Positions 43,074 to 54,401 are shown, numbered from the stretch's first letter. The stretch is 64,000 nucleotides of DNA from Anastrepha obliqua (GCF_027943255.1 NC_072893.1:19986001-20050000); one strand, 5' to 3'. Translations and numbers: made by a program. Notes: generated by a model not told the origin, from the sequence alone.

Positions 43074-43781
43074 TTGCAATAAAAAAATATTACCGCTCGA
43101 GTTGCATTGCAGCGAATTTAGGTTAATTGTTGCAACATGGGGCGGAGTTGCGTATACGCGACCTTTGCCTGAATTGCATGGAAAAGTGATAAGAAAATAT
43201 CGGCTTTTGTTTTGTTCTGTATAGTATTTTTATAAAAATGCACAATAGTGTAGAGTGGAAAACCAACTTCCAGTGAACTTATTTGCATATGAAAGCAATT
43301 TTAGAACGTAACACAAAAAAACAAAAAAAAAAAAACTTATGGAAGAACGATTTTCCATACTATTACAGGCATACATACATACACATACATACATACTTGT
43401 AAATGCGTATATATTCACGAAAAAACAACAGTTAACAGCTGTTGATTATGAACTGCACTTGAACATTTTCAAAATCAAGGCTAGTATTTTAATGGCAACC
43501 CGCTGGCACCACCCACACGGAAATGATTTGAATAGGAAATGGCACATTAGGGTATTCGCCGCAAACTTTCAACTTATTTGGTTGTTTTAGAGATTTACGT
43601 ATGTGAATGGTGATTAATTGTCATTTCATAAAAAAATTCAAAATATACAGGGTGGTCTATCGCGCGTTTGACGTTTTCGACTTTGAAATTTTTAATTCGG
43701 CTATATTTATTATAAAAGACAAATGCAAATTTTTCTGTGAATTTGTGTTTCGTTAGAGAAAATAAATACTGCCATCAATTA
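43074..43781. other. Unassigned intergenic sequence
   Basis: Contains (CATA)n near 43371-43400 and, at 43648-43690, AGGGTGGTCTATCGCGCGTT, which resembles a mariner terminal repeat, but no second end was found. No gene. Confidence 0.35.
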
Positions 43782-44155
43782 TCGGGTTGCCAACTAAGTA
43801 ATTGCGGATTTCACTCATAGATGGCTTCAATTGAATTTTTAGGCAGACGTAGTACAAATGTAAAACACATTTTTGTTATTTGATAGTCGGCAATTCAGCT
43901 GTCAATCAGTAAAAAAAGTTTTTTTGATCGATTGATAATCAGAGTTTTCGTTTGGCGTTCGTTGAAAAATGGAAAATCAAAAGGAACTTTTTCGTCATAT
44001 TTTGCTTTTTTATTTCCGCAAAGGAATCACCGCATCGCAAGCTCATAAAAAGTGATGTGCTGTTTATGGTGACGAAGTCTTAAAAGAACGGCAGTGTCAA
44101 AATTGGTTTGCCAAATTTCGTTCTGGTGATTTTTCACTCAAAGATGAAAAATGCT

Positions 44156-45130
44156 CTGAGAAGGGCCATCAAATTTTGTTTGCGGAATGAAATTTCGGCT
44201 GCGGAAACATTTAGCATGTTGCAAAAGGCATTTGGTGATTCGACCATGTCGCAGCAAAGTGTTTATAAGTGGTACAAAGACTTCAAAGAGGGTCGAGAAC
44301 GTGTTGATGACTTGGAGTGCTCCGGACGACCATCGACGTCAACAGATGACCAACACGTCAATAAAGTGAAGGAGTTAGTGCTCAAAAATCGTCGGTTGAC
44401 TGTTAAAGACCTTACTGATATGATCGGAATATCAGAAGGATCTGTGAAAACCATTTTGAAAGACCATTTGGGCCTACGAAAAGTCAAATTTCAGACCCTC
44501 AGGACAAGCTCAAATGCAATTACGGGAGATGAAACTTGGATTTATGCTTACGACCCTGAAACAACCGACCAATCAAGCGAATATCGTGCTAAAGGCGAGG
44601 CCAGACCGAAAAGAGCACGTCAAAGTCGTTCAAAAATAAAGGTCATGATGACAGTTTTTTTCGATTTTCGTGGTGTGGTGCACTATGAATACCTTCCACC
44701 TGGCCAAACTGTTAATAAGGAATATTATTTGAGCGTTATGCGTCGTTTACGTGAAGCAATTCGTCGAAAAAGACCAGAATTATGGGCCAACAACTCTTGG
44801 TTTTTGCATCACGATAATGCACCGTCTCACACTGCATTCGTTTTTCGTGACCGTTTCGCCAAAAATTCCACGCATATCGTTCCGCAACCACCGTATTCGC
44901 CTGATTTGGCTCCGTGTTGCTTCTGGCTATTCCCAAAACTCAAGAGACCACTCCGGGGAACGCATTTCGAGTCGATTGAGGAGATAAAAGCTGAATCGAA
45001 GAAGGTGCTGATGGCTATACTGGAAATGGACTATTTGGCATGTTTCGGGGATTGGAAAAATCGTTGGCATAAGTGTATTTCATCGAGAGGGGACTATTTT
45101 GAAGGGGATGAAATTGATTTACAAGAATAA
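44156..45130 (+). pseudogene. Inner mariner transposase, third catalytic Asp replaced by Cys
   Basis: The open frame (nominal start 44108, but that part belongs to the outer mariner) begins recognisably with AIKFCLRNEISAAETFSML. N-terminal helix-turn-helix domains follow through SVKTILKDHLGLRKVK. Then there is an internal deletion with a frameshift trace, and ITGDETWIYAYDPET carries the first Asp. HHDNAPSHTA carries the second. Thirty-five residues later, where DD34D requires Asp, PYSPDLAPCCFWLF has Cys (normally APCDFWLF). The frame otherwise runs to a normal end, so the substitution and the deletion both disable it. No inverted end was seen on its left side. Confidence 0.85.
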
Positions 45131-45186
45131 GTAAAGATTTTTCATTTTAGAACCAAATTCACCTTACTTTTTGCCCACAGTAGTAC

Positions 45187-45920
45187 ATGTAATGAAAATC
45201 ACTTTAAACAACTTGGCTATGTTCAAAAACTCGATACATGGTAAAGAAACGCATTTAACGCAACGCATGAACAGCTGCGATTTGCTAAAGAAACGTAATG
45301 AAAATGATCCATTTTTAAAATGACTCATAACTGGCGATGAAAAATGGGTTGCTTACAACAATATCAAGCGGAAAAGATCGTGGAGCAGGCCGGGTGAACC
45401 AACTCAAACAACATCAAAAGCTGATACTTATCAAAAGAAGGTTTTATTATCAGTTTGGTGGGATTACAAAGGAATTGTATACTGTGAACTCTTACCACCC
45501 AACCGAACGATCAATTCTGATGTCTATATTGAACAACTAACGAAATTAAACAATGCAGTTGAAGAAAAGCGGTCCGAATTGACAAATCGAAAAAGTATTG
45601 CATTCCATCATGACAATGCCAGTCCACACACATCTTTGACTACTCACCAAAAATTATTGGAGCTTGGTTGGGATGTTTTGCCACATCCACCATATAGGCC
45701 TGACCTTACACCATGTGATAACTTTTTGTTTCGATCTTTACAAAACTTCTTGAATGGTAAAAATTTCAATTATGATGAAGATGTCAAATCGTACCTGATT
45801 CAGTTTTTTGCTAATAAAAACCAGAATTTTTATGAACATTGGATTAGTATGCTGCCTGAAAGATGGCAAAAGGTCATTGATCAAATGGGCAATACATTAC
45901 AGAATAGAGTTATTTAGTTC
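45187..45920 (+). pseudogene. Outer mariner transposase, catalytic and C-terminal part
   Basis: Several frames. The TGDEKW-type first motif lies near 45320 in a shifted frame. HHDNASPHTSL (45607-45640), PHPPYRPDLTPCDNFLFRSL and MLPERWQKVIDQ are in the frame 45579-45917. The third Asp is kept here (TPCD). Stops and indels elsewhere. Confidence 0.8.
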
Positions 45921-46114
45921 CATGAAAAAATGTTCTTTGATTTTCTAAAAAACATCCGCAATTTCTTAGTTGTCAACCCTATGGTATCGAATAGTATGGA
46001 ACACAATTTCATTCAAATGAGTTCCACCACTGACTTTAATATGCGATCCCTAAATAATTCACTTTATCCTTTTGCAATTTTCGCAATATTTTTCAAGCAA
46101 ATTTTTTTAGTTAA

Positions 46115-47566
46115 TCTATATATATAAATGTGAAAATCTGTCCCTATGTTCGCTTATAACTCGAGAATGGCTGAACGGATTTATCTTATCTTGGTCTTGA
46201 ATTATTCGTGGAGGTCTAGGGAAGGTTTTAAAGGTGAGAAAAATTCGAATAATTGCCGGGAAAATGGTCAAAACGTGGACCCGGGTAACCTTCGGATGTG
46301 TATGTACAATATGGGTATCAAATGAAAGCTGTTGGCGAATGCTTTAGTTCAGAGTATTTTTCATGCCGCTCCGTGACTAGGGTCTCGAGATAGAGACCAA
46401 AACGTGGACCCTAGAATGTGTTTGTACAATATGAATGTCAAATTGAAGCTGTTGGTGAATGCTTTAGTACAGAGTATTTTTCATGCCGCTCCGAGACTGG
46501 GGTCTCGAGATATAGGTCAAAACGTGGGCCCGGGTAACCTTCGGATGTGTATATACAATATGGGTATCAAATGGAAGCTGTTGGTGAATGCTTTAGTTCA
46601 GAGTATTTTTCATGCCGCTCCGTGACTAGGGTCCCGAGATAGAGACCAACACGTGGACCCTAGAATGTGTTTGTACAATATGGATATCAATTGGAAGCTG
46701 TTGGTGAATGCTTTAGTACAGAGTATTTCTCATGCCGCTCCGTGACTGGGGTCTCGAGATATAGGTCAAAATGTGGGCCCGGGTAACCTTCGGATGTGTA
46801 TATACAATATGGGTATCAAATGGAAGCTGTTGGTGAATGCTTTAGTTCAGAGTATTTTTCATGCGGCTCTGTGACTAGGGTCCCGAGATAGAGACCAACA
46901 CGTGGACCCTAGAATGTGTTTGTACAATATGGATATCAATTGGAAGCTGTTGGTGAATGCTTTAGTACAGAGTATTTCTCATGCCACTCCGTGACTGGGG
47001 TCTCGAGATATAGGTCAAAATGTGGGCCCAGGTAACCTTCGGATGTGTATATACAATATGGGTATCAAATGGAAGCTGTTGGTGAATGCTTTAGTTCAGA
47101 GTATTTTTCATGTGGCTCCGTGACTAGGGTCCCGAGATAGAGACCAACACGTGGACCCTAGAATGTGTTTGTACAATATGGGTATCAAATGGAAGCTGTT
47201 GGTGAATGCCTTAGTTCAGAGTATATTTCATGCCGCTCCGTGACTAGGGTCCCGAGATAGAGACCAACACGTGGACCCTAGAATGTGTTTGTACAATATG
47301 GATATCAATTGAAAGCTGTTGGTGAATGCTTTAGTACAGAGTATTTCTCATGCCGCTCCGTGACTGGGGTCTCGAGATATAGGTCAAAACGTGGGCCCGG
47401 GTAACCTTTGGTTGTGGATGTGCAATATGGGCATCAAATGAAAGCTGTCGATAAGTGCTTTAATGTGGGGTAATTTTCATACCTATTGATGACTAGGGTC
47501 TCGAAATATATGCCAAAACGTGGACCCACCATGTCTTTGCCCAGCGAAGCGGGCCGGGTTTGCTAG
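46115..47566 (+). mobile_element. Non-autonomous Helitron carrying a tandem repeat
   Basis: The 5' end is TCTATATATATAAATGTG, preceded by A (46114). The 3' end is CTAG (47563-47566), followed by T, the A^T insertion rule of Helitrons. A hairpin, GCCC-AGCGAAGC-GGGC, sits at 47539-47554, 8 bp before CTAG. The Helitron at 57096-59871 has the same hairpin loop. No protein is encoded; the interior is mostly a dimeric tandem repeat. Confidence 0.85.
46275..47500 (+). repeat. 249-bp dimeric tandem repeat inside the Helitron
   Basis: The marker GTGGGCCCGGGTAACCTTCG recurs near 46275, 46524, 46772, 47021 and 47391, giving spacings of 249, 248, 249 and 370 bp. Each 249-bp unit is two related ~124-bp monomers, one with GTGGACCCTAGAATGTGTTT and the other with GTGGGCCCGGGTAACC. 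The last interval has an additional monomer, the mark of unequal exchange. Reading frames here are repeat artefacts. Confidence 0.9.
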
Positions 47567-48999
47567 TTTTTTATAAAAAATGTAGTTCATTGTTTAACAA
47601 AATTTTATAAATCAAACTTCGAAATTGTACACAAAATTAAATATATCTCAATAATGGTCATCAAAGCGTTTAACTTTTCAATCAGAATCTTTATAAAATT
47701 TCAATTTCACCCATTCAATTTTAGTGTTTTAAAATATTTATAAACTTCAAGTCGCTCAAAAATCGATGTGATTTTTTGTTAGACAGTTCCTTTTTTGCAT
47801 ACGATGTTGAAAATTTTCTTCGATGCAAAGCATACAGTTTGACAAGAAAGTGTTTTGACATTCACTAATCTAGCGTAATTAAGACGAATATGTCTTAAGG
47901 AAGGCAGCTGCTCCAGACAACGAAGTTGTTTGTTGATTTTAGAATCGCTGGTTTAAAAAAGTTTTCAGCACATAAAAAATTAAAGAAAATATTTGGTTCT
48001 TATAGAAGTTTAAGTCATTCTTATAAGGAGCTTCAGACTGAGTTCGGTACCAATAAACTTTTTAACCCAGTATTTTTTAAAATATGCGTGCAATAAACTA
48101 AATTTTCTACTTATTAATTCAAAGAGCTCAATGGGAAGAGTTAAGTCAATGAAATGAATGAAAAAAATTTTTTTTTTTAAATCTAACAAACGTAGAAAAC
48201 ATTTCCGAATACCGACGTCCAAGTTCATCGAGCTGAGTATGAATGTGTCAAATTGTGCCTCAACAGCCTCAGTTGTAATTCCAACAGCCCCGTTCGACAG
48301 CTGATATTTTTGTGCTAAACAATGTGAGCTCTATAAAATAGATTTAAGTTTAGTTCACACTGTCATAGTACGTAAAATACAATCGCTAACCGATAAAGTA
48401 ACTAAAGATGCTGCTGCAAACATTGATTGAAATTGTTCCGCTACTTCCTAGTTCTCATTTCTACGCTCGCTACTACTCTGAACATGAAGAGATGAGTAGC
48501 ACAAAACGTGCGATCAATTATTTTACTCCGCTCCAAGCTACTTTTCGTTACTGCTAGTAGCTTAGTATCTAATAAAACAAAAACAAACACGGCTCAAATA
48601 GCAGCTATGGAAGTAGTAGTAGCGAAACAGAAGTGAGAGTAGTAGCGGAAGAGGGAGTGCACATGAATAATTTCGCAGTAGCGCTCTGGTTTACACCTGC
48701 TACACTACTCACCTCCTCAAGTTTAGAGTAGTAGCGAGAGCAGAGAAAAAGTTTTCGTTAATATTGCTGCCACGTATGTACATAGTTAATCCTAACCCTG
48801 GCTGCAAATATCCCTTTTATGCCACAACTTTGCGAGAATACCAAAAGTTATATAAAATGAAATAAATAAAAAAATTAGTTATTTTTAGTTTTCTTGCTTT
48901 TTTTTTGCATCACCAGAAGAACTGAAGTGCATATTGAGTATTAAAAAAAATCACAAAACTTTTGTATTAACTGTAATTGTCCAATAATTCAACGCAATT
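47567..48999. other. Intergenic region upstream of the second Mpv17-like gene
   Basis: AT-rich, no supported gene. 48400-48740 has repeated GTAGTAGCG/AGTAGTAGTAGC-like motifs. Promoter not fixed. Confidence 0.4.
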
Positions 49000-51900
49000 A
49001 TGACTGCCATTTTGCAAAGTGTAAAAGCGATACTCCAGCGTTACCCAGTCACGCGCGGGATGCTCTCTTATAGTCTCATTTGGCCGACCAGTTCACTGAT
49101 ACAGCAAACCTTCGAGGGCAGAAGATGGCGTAAAGTATTTTCTTCAAAAAGCAACAAAAAACATTGTTATTTTTTCATGCCTTTTTATGTTTTACATCTT
49201 CCTTCTCCTTTACCTCTTTTTATTTTATGATAACGGCTTTCGTGAGAGCAATCAAACAAAGTAAAAGAGTGAAGTTCGGAAAGTTGGGAATTACTTTGCA
49301 AGAACAAATTGCTTAAAAAACGAGAATATTTTTTATATAATGGAAATGCATGACAACAACAACAAATAGCTTTAAAATGCATGACAAAAACAACAAATTG
49401 CTTAAAAACGGAAATATTTTTTGCATAACGGAAATGCATGAAAACAACAACAAATTGCCTAAGCCACGAGAATACTTTTTAAATAACGCAAATGCATGAC
49501 AACAACAACAACAACAAATTGCTTAAAAAACGAAAATATTTTTGACATAGCGCAAATGCATGAGTAAAATTGTTTTAATCTGGGCCAAATTTCCAGGAAT
49601 ATAACATTACAACTAATCAGAAATTTTGCGTTATGAACTACTGCATTTGTAAATAAAGGGCTTTCCAATAAGAGGAGTTATTTTGATATTCAATCAATGG
49701 TTTCGTTGCTTGAGTGGCACGTAGCGCCGTCTTATTGACGTTGTCCAGATAAATACCACCCAATTCCGGCCATAAAAAATCGTTAATCATCTCTCCAGTT
49801 TCATTTTCGAAAAAGTAAGGTCCAATGACTCCGCCGGACCATAACCTGCACCAAACAGTCACACGTTGAGGAATGAGAGGCTTTTCAACAATAACTCTTG
49901 GATTTTCTGAGCCCCAGTTCCGACAATTTTGCTTGTTGACGAAGCCACCGAGGTGGAAGTGGAAATGGGCCTCATCACTCAAGATGATTTTCTGATGGAA
50001 TTCCGGATCATTTTCATGCATTTCAACGACCCAATCAGCAAAGACTCGACGTTGTTGATGATCGGCCGGCTTCAGTTCTTGTGTTAACTGGACTTTATAG
50101 GCCTTAAGACCCAAATCCTTATGCAAAATACGGTGTAATGACGTTTGTGGAATTCCCAATTCCCAAGAACGACGAGGAATGGACAAACCTGGGTCTTCTT
50201 CAACACTTTCGGCTACAACAACAATATTTTCGGCTGTTCTTGAGCGACGTGCACGGGTTTTATTCTTCACATCACCACGTCCCAACAGTTCGAATTTTTT
50301 CACCAATTTCTGTATTGCGATCCGACAAGGTGCTTCACGATGACCCAAAAATGTTCGAGTTTTACGGGCGGTCTCTGCCAAATTTTCACCATTTTTATAG
50401 TGAATTTTAATAATTTCAATGCGTTGTTTAAGCGAGTATCGTTCCATTTTTATTAATGGCGCAGTTTCTACTTGTCAAATATGAAAAAATGACAGCTTGA
50501 AAAGTGACATCTACCGAAATAGCGGGCCATTCCAAATAACACTTTTCATTGGAAAACCCTATATAGAATTAAATTTAAATCATTTGAAATTGTTTCACCA
50601 AGAACTTAACCAGAGTTAAGAGCTGTGTTTAGTTTCAGAAACAATTAAAACAATTACTGCGGTATGGAAGAGTCATTAACATTAAATGTTTTAATAATAT
50701 ATTTGAAAAAGCAATTAAAGATTTTTTTAATAAAGAATTATTTTTTAGTATGAAAAAATTCAATTTTAATCAGCATTAACTGTGCCGGCAATCCCAATTA
50801 ACACCGTCGTCAGTTTAGGTTGTATGTACGTACATACATTTGAAAACAAAGGTTTGATTATTTTCTGTACTGACGTCACTGTAAAATGTCATTTGTCAAA
50901 TTCGCCAAAAACAAAATAATCGGAAGGCGTCGATTTCTGCATTCCTTACATCGTTCGCTATCGTCTCTGCCGTGGGTGCAAAAACAGTTTCATAGTAATT
51001 TTACGATGTAAATGTGATGTTTAACCGTAGTTAAGTGTAAACTGTAGTTAAGGTTTAATGGAAATAGAAAAGTAGTAATAGCGCAGTCGCACCAAATTTA
51101 GCGAAGTCCTCAACCATCTGTGTGATCCTTCTGCCAGAAAATTGTGACACACTGTTGGCGCTTCAAGCAGTAAGAAGGCGTTGTTCCTAAGCAACGACAG
51201 GTGGGCATTCCCACTACTTAGGACTGGTGGCGGCAAACTAATCACCTACCCTGTCAGACAGCAAACAGATTAACGAAACCAACGCAAGACTGAGTCTTGT
51301 CGAGGCCCTATGCTCCCGTGTGGAGTGATCATACTTCCAAGAGTAAGCGAATGCCAGAAGAACGCCTTTTTGGAGCTTTTCTAAAATATTTTTTACTTAA
51401 AAAATTTGATTAAAACTTTTGCACTTCACTCTTTTACTTTTTTAATCTAGCTCCAGTCAAAGCTACTTATATTTTGTGATTTAATTTTTTTATTTTTTTA
51501 CTTAAATTAATTTATTAATTTAGTTTTAAATTAATTTTATTTATTTTTTGTAATATATTTTATTTATTTTTTTATTGAAAAATTTCATCTCCAATTTTAG
51601 TTTTTTCACTTTTAATTTATTTTTTATTTTATTTATTAACTTAGTTTTAAATTAATTTAATTTAGTTTTTGTATATTATTTTATTTTTAATATAATCTTG
51701 TTTGATTTTGTCTCTTTTTGTTTTAGTTTTTTTCAGTTTCGTAGCTCCAGGGAAAACCTTTCATATTTCGTTATTTAAATTTGTTTTATATTCATTTAAT
51801 TTTAAATTCATTTTATTAAGTTTTTGTATTTAATTTTTTTTTTTTATTTGAAGAGAATTCATCGTAGTTTAATTTAATTTTTTCATTTCACTTTATTTTT

Positions 51901-52989
51901 TTTTTTCATTTCATTATATTTATTTTTCATTTCATTTTATTTTATTTTTTTATATTTATTCATTTAGTTTTAACTTAATTTTAATTAGTTTTTGTATATA
52001 ATTTTTTTCTTATTTGAAGAGAATTCATCGTAGTTTATTTTAATTTTTTCATTTCACTTCATTTATTTTTTTCATTTCATTTTTTTTAATTTTTTTTTTA
52101 TTTATTAATTTCGTTTTAACTTAATTTTTTATAGTTTTTGTATATCATTTTATTTTTCATATAATTTTATTTCTTTTTGTTTTAATTTTTTTTCAGTTTA
52201 GTAGGTCCAGGCAAAAGCTTTCATATTTTGTTATTTAAATTTGTTTTATATTAATTTAATTTTAAATTCATTTTATTTAGTTTATGTATTTAATTTTTTT
52301 TTTTATTTGAAGAGAATTCATCGTATTTTATTTTAGTTTTTTTCATTTCACTTTATTTTTTTCATTTCATTTTATTTCTTTTTTTTAGTTTTTTTTTTTG
52401 CTATTATTTTTTTAAATTTCCTAAAATTATTCCTTTTCTTTTCCAGCTGATTACGATTGGTGGCGTACGCTGCGCTTCAGCCTCTATGGCGGCCTCTTCG
52501 TTGCGCCAACACTTTACAGTTGGATTCGAGTTTCGAGCGCCATGTGGCCGCAGACCTCACTGCAAACAGCCGTTTTTAAAACAGCCGTTGAACAGATGTC
52601 CTATACGCCCGCTGCCATGACTTGCTTTTACTTCATAATGAGCCTGCTGGAAATGAAGACGGTTGACGAAGCGGCGGCGGAAGTGCGCAAGAAGTTCATA
52701 CCCACATTCAAGGTGAAGAATACGGAAAATTGCTTATAAATGTCACATCTAAAATTTCATTCACATTTCGATTGCATTTCCAATGCTTCCATAGGTGGCG
52801 ATGTCTATTTGGCCCGTTGTTGGTATTATTAATTTTTCCGTCGTACCAGAGAAGAATCGGGTGCCTTTCATTAGCGTTTGTAGTTTACTGTGGACTTGCT
52901 TTTTGGCCTACATGAAGCATCTGGAGCATCAACATGTCGACGAAATGGATAATTTATTTATATCGAAAGAAGCTAAGCTAAAAACTTAA
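49000..52989 (+). CDS. Mpv17/PMP22-family membrane protein (copy 2)
   Basis: Three exons, 49000-49129, 52447-52712 and 52795-52989, give 196 residues, the usual family length. It starts MTAILQSVKAILQRYPVTRG and has SLIWPTSSLIQQTFEGRRW, then DYDWWRTLRFSLYGGLFVAP, TLYSWIRV, VEQMSYTPAAMTCFYF and the end block VVGIINFSVVPEKNRVPFIS. The first intron (3317 bp) is at the same codon and phase as in copy 1. Copy 2 lacks the intron after IGVLK in copy 1, so its middle exon equals exons 2 and 3 together (89 codons each way). Likely a mitochondrial or peroxisomal membrane protein; localisation is not readable from sequence alone. ATG at 49000 matches the family start. Confidence 0.9.
49309..49562 (+). 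repeat. ~65-bp tandem repeat in intron 1
   Basis: About four units of the type AACAACAACAAATTGCTTAA, then an A-rich AATATTTTTT stretch, then GGAAATGCATGA. One unit is shortened. Lies in the first intron of the second Mpv17-like gene. Confidence 0.8.
49638..50447 (-). pseudogene. Mariner-like transposase with catalytic core deleted
   Basis: 269 codons are open. The N-terminal helix-turn-helix pair (MERYSLKQRIEIIKIHYKNG … SLHRILHKDLGLKAYKVQLT) is intact. The first acidic residue is present in ILSDEAHFHF, followed by VTVWCRLWSGGVIGPYFFEN. After MINDFLWPELGGIYLDNV the frame jumps to the C-terminal tail (TALRATQATKPLIEYQ), so the QQDGA and SPDLTP-D motifs are gone. The intact DNA-binding domain could in theory still be expressed; that is not evidenced. 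Confidence 0.85.
49656..50559 (-). mobile_element. Mariner-like element, internally deleted, in an intron
   Basis: The ends are imperfect inverted repeats, AAGGGCTTTCCAATAAGAGG on the left and AGGGTTTTCCAATGAAAAGT as the complement of the right end, with TA on both sides. The element is about 900 bp, against ~1.3 kb for a full copy. It lies antisense to the host gene inside intron 1. Confidence 0.8.
50566..51050. other. Intron 1 sequence, no feature recognised
   Basis: AT-rich DNA inside intron 1 of the second Mpv17-like gene. Short palindromic stretches such as TGTATGTACGTACATACA (50820-50837) are present. Confidence 0.4.
51051..51345. repeat. GC-richer dispersed repeat fragment in intron 1
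   Basis: Its composition differs sharply from the surrounding intron. Includes GTTCCTAAGCAACGACAGGT and GTCGAGGCCCTATGCTCCCG. I suspect a LINE untranslated region but cannot assign it; no protein motif. Confidence 0.4.
51440..52440 (+). repeat. Tandem duplication of AT-rich intron segment
   Basis: TAGCTCCAG…-type segments recur near 51449, 51739 and 52200. The block GAAGAGAATTCATCGTA recurs near 51852, 52016 and 52310. The 51730 and 52193 copies are alike over ~110 bp, a period of about 463 bp, with a nested ~165-bp duplication. Ends just before the exon-2 acceptor. Confidence 0.75.
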
Positions 52990-53450
52990 ATTGTTAGATA
53001 TTCTTTTAGGTTAAGTTTTAGCAAAATTATAAATTTAAGACTTTAGAGGAAAATTGTATTTTATTTTCATGCGGAAATATTATATTAATAATTTTTTTAT
53101 TTTTTAATTACAAATATTAAATTTAATCACTCCGTATTAAAAATTTAAAATTTTCATTAAAAAAATCTGCTTATTTGGGTGAGTAAGAATTCGATGATTT
53201 CTGTGATTTTTTCGACGATAGATCTGCCTGTGCGAGGTGCATCAGAGAACGTAAATTTCCTCTCCCTCTCATTTCTCTCCGGCAGGCACATTAACTTGTG
53301 GGGAAATAGTTTCTTGTTTTGCTACTGCCCAAAATAAGTAACGGGCCGGGACTGAACTTTCTATATGCATCTACGTTCTTTGAGGTGCATCTTTAACATC
53401 AAAAATACCTAAACGGCATCGACGAAACCAAAATTGCACGTATGTAATTA
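52990..53450. other. 3' flank of the second Mpv17-like gene
   Basis: AT-rich 3' region with AATAAT-rich stretches, then unassigned DNA. No gene. Confidence 0.4.
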
Positions 53451-53725
53451 GCTGTTATGGTGCTCACACTCACCAACGTACATGTACTCCCGTATCAGCT
53501 GACACTATGAAACTAAATGTAAATGAATTCTCACCACCGTTCCGTTCCGTAGTATCGTAGATCGTTGTTTCATCGTGTACGTTTACGTTGGTGACTCTGA
53601 GCACCATTACAGTATCGGCACTATTGCCATCATTCAGTATTTAAAATGTAAAACTGTGAAATGTACCGAATTTTCTCTTACCTGACCCCCATTGTTAACA
53701 CCCTGTAACTTATGCTGAAAACAGT
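53451..53725. repeat. Dispersed inverted-repeat family, copy 1
   Basis: The arm TTATGGTGCTCACACTCACC (53455) is the inverted counterpart of TACGTTGGTGACTCTGAGCA (53584-53610). The sequence from 53576 to 53725 is matched directly by 56785-56950. Probably a MITE or foldback; boundaries not fixed. Confidence 0.55.
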
Positions 53726-54229
53726 GACCGACGTACGTAGGCCCCTACCGCAGCCCCTAACGAGCAGAAAACTGAGCAAAACTCATCCCGTGGGGAACCA
53801 CTGCGTTCTTTTAGTTACATATTTACACAATATATCGGTTTGTGTGTGTTTGTGTTTGGTTGTATCTACACAATGTTGGCATTGACAGTTTTGCTTGCAT
53901 ACTTTTACACACATCCGCGTTATCAGTTACAATTTTTTATTGTTTAATAAACCAAAGCCAAAAACCAACAAATACATATAGTTCATTTATCTATAATTAA
54001 CATTATTCAACAATGTTTTTAAGTTATTTTAATAAAAATTAAAATTTTTCTAAGTTTACTTTGTAAATGATTTCGAAATGTACTGTTGGGCAACACTGTG
54101 TGGTAAGAGAGCAATCAGCTGACAGGGTTCTACGGAAACTATTCAAATTCCTACGATAAAATCTGCGATACTTCGGAACGGCATGGAGAAAAGATTTTTA
54201 GAGGTGTACTACCTAGCAAACCGTTACTT

Positions 54230-54401
54230 GGTTTGCTCGTTAGGTATGGTGAAAAAAAATTTTGAGGGGAACTTTGGACTCTACGTCATCCGTTTTGTGT
54301 TTCATAAAATTTAGCTTTAGTTTAGTGAAACACAAAACGGATGACGTAGAGTTCAAAGTTCCCCTCAAAATTTTTTCTTCACCATAGCTAACGAGCAAGC
54401 C
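54230..54401. repeat. Near-perfect 75-bp inverted repeat with 21-bp loop
   Basis: Arms 54230-54304 and 54326-54401 pair almost completely. One example is ACTCTACGTCATCCGTTTTG against CAAAACGGATGACGTAGAGT; the outer ends are GGTTTGCTCGTTAG and CTAACGAGCAAGCC. Arm divergence is only a few bases and one-base indels, so the palindrome is young or maintained. No coding. Likely a foldback transposon end. Confidence 0.9.

Larger units (their letters stand above)
43782..45979 (+). mobile_element. Mariner copy with both ends, split by another mariner
   Basis: Inverted ends: TCGGGTTGCCAACTAAGTAA at 43782, and the complement of 45952-45979 (GGGTTGACAACTAAGAAATT). TA occurs on both sides (43780-43781, 45980-45981). 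The start of its transposase is at 43970 (MENQKELFRHILLFYFRKG), with a stop after SQAHKK. The rest follows at 45187-45920 (ENHFKQLGY … HHDNASPHTSLTTHQKLLEL, PHPPYRPDLTPCDNFLF). About 45 codons were lost where a second mariner transposase fragment (44160-45180) interrupts it. Dead copy. Confidence 0.8.

Noticed and set aside
44108..44155. Start codon at 44108 for the mariner transposase
   Set aside because: These codons lie in the outer mariner in a different frame; the inner transposase only becomes recognisable at about 44156.
46404..46625. 73-codon frame with an internal repeat (CIYNMGIKWKLLVNALVQS)
   Set aside because: Produced by the 249-bp tandem repeat inside the Helitron; no protein family match.
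54230..54401. microRNA precursor
   Set aside because: The arms pair too perfectly and over too long a stretch (75 bp). A foldback transposon is more likely without small-RNA evidence.
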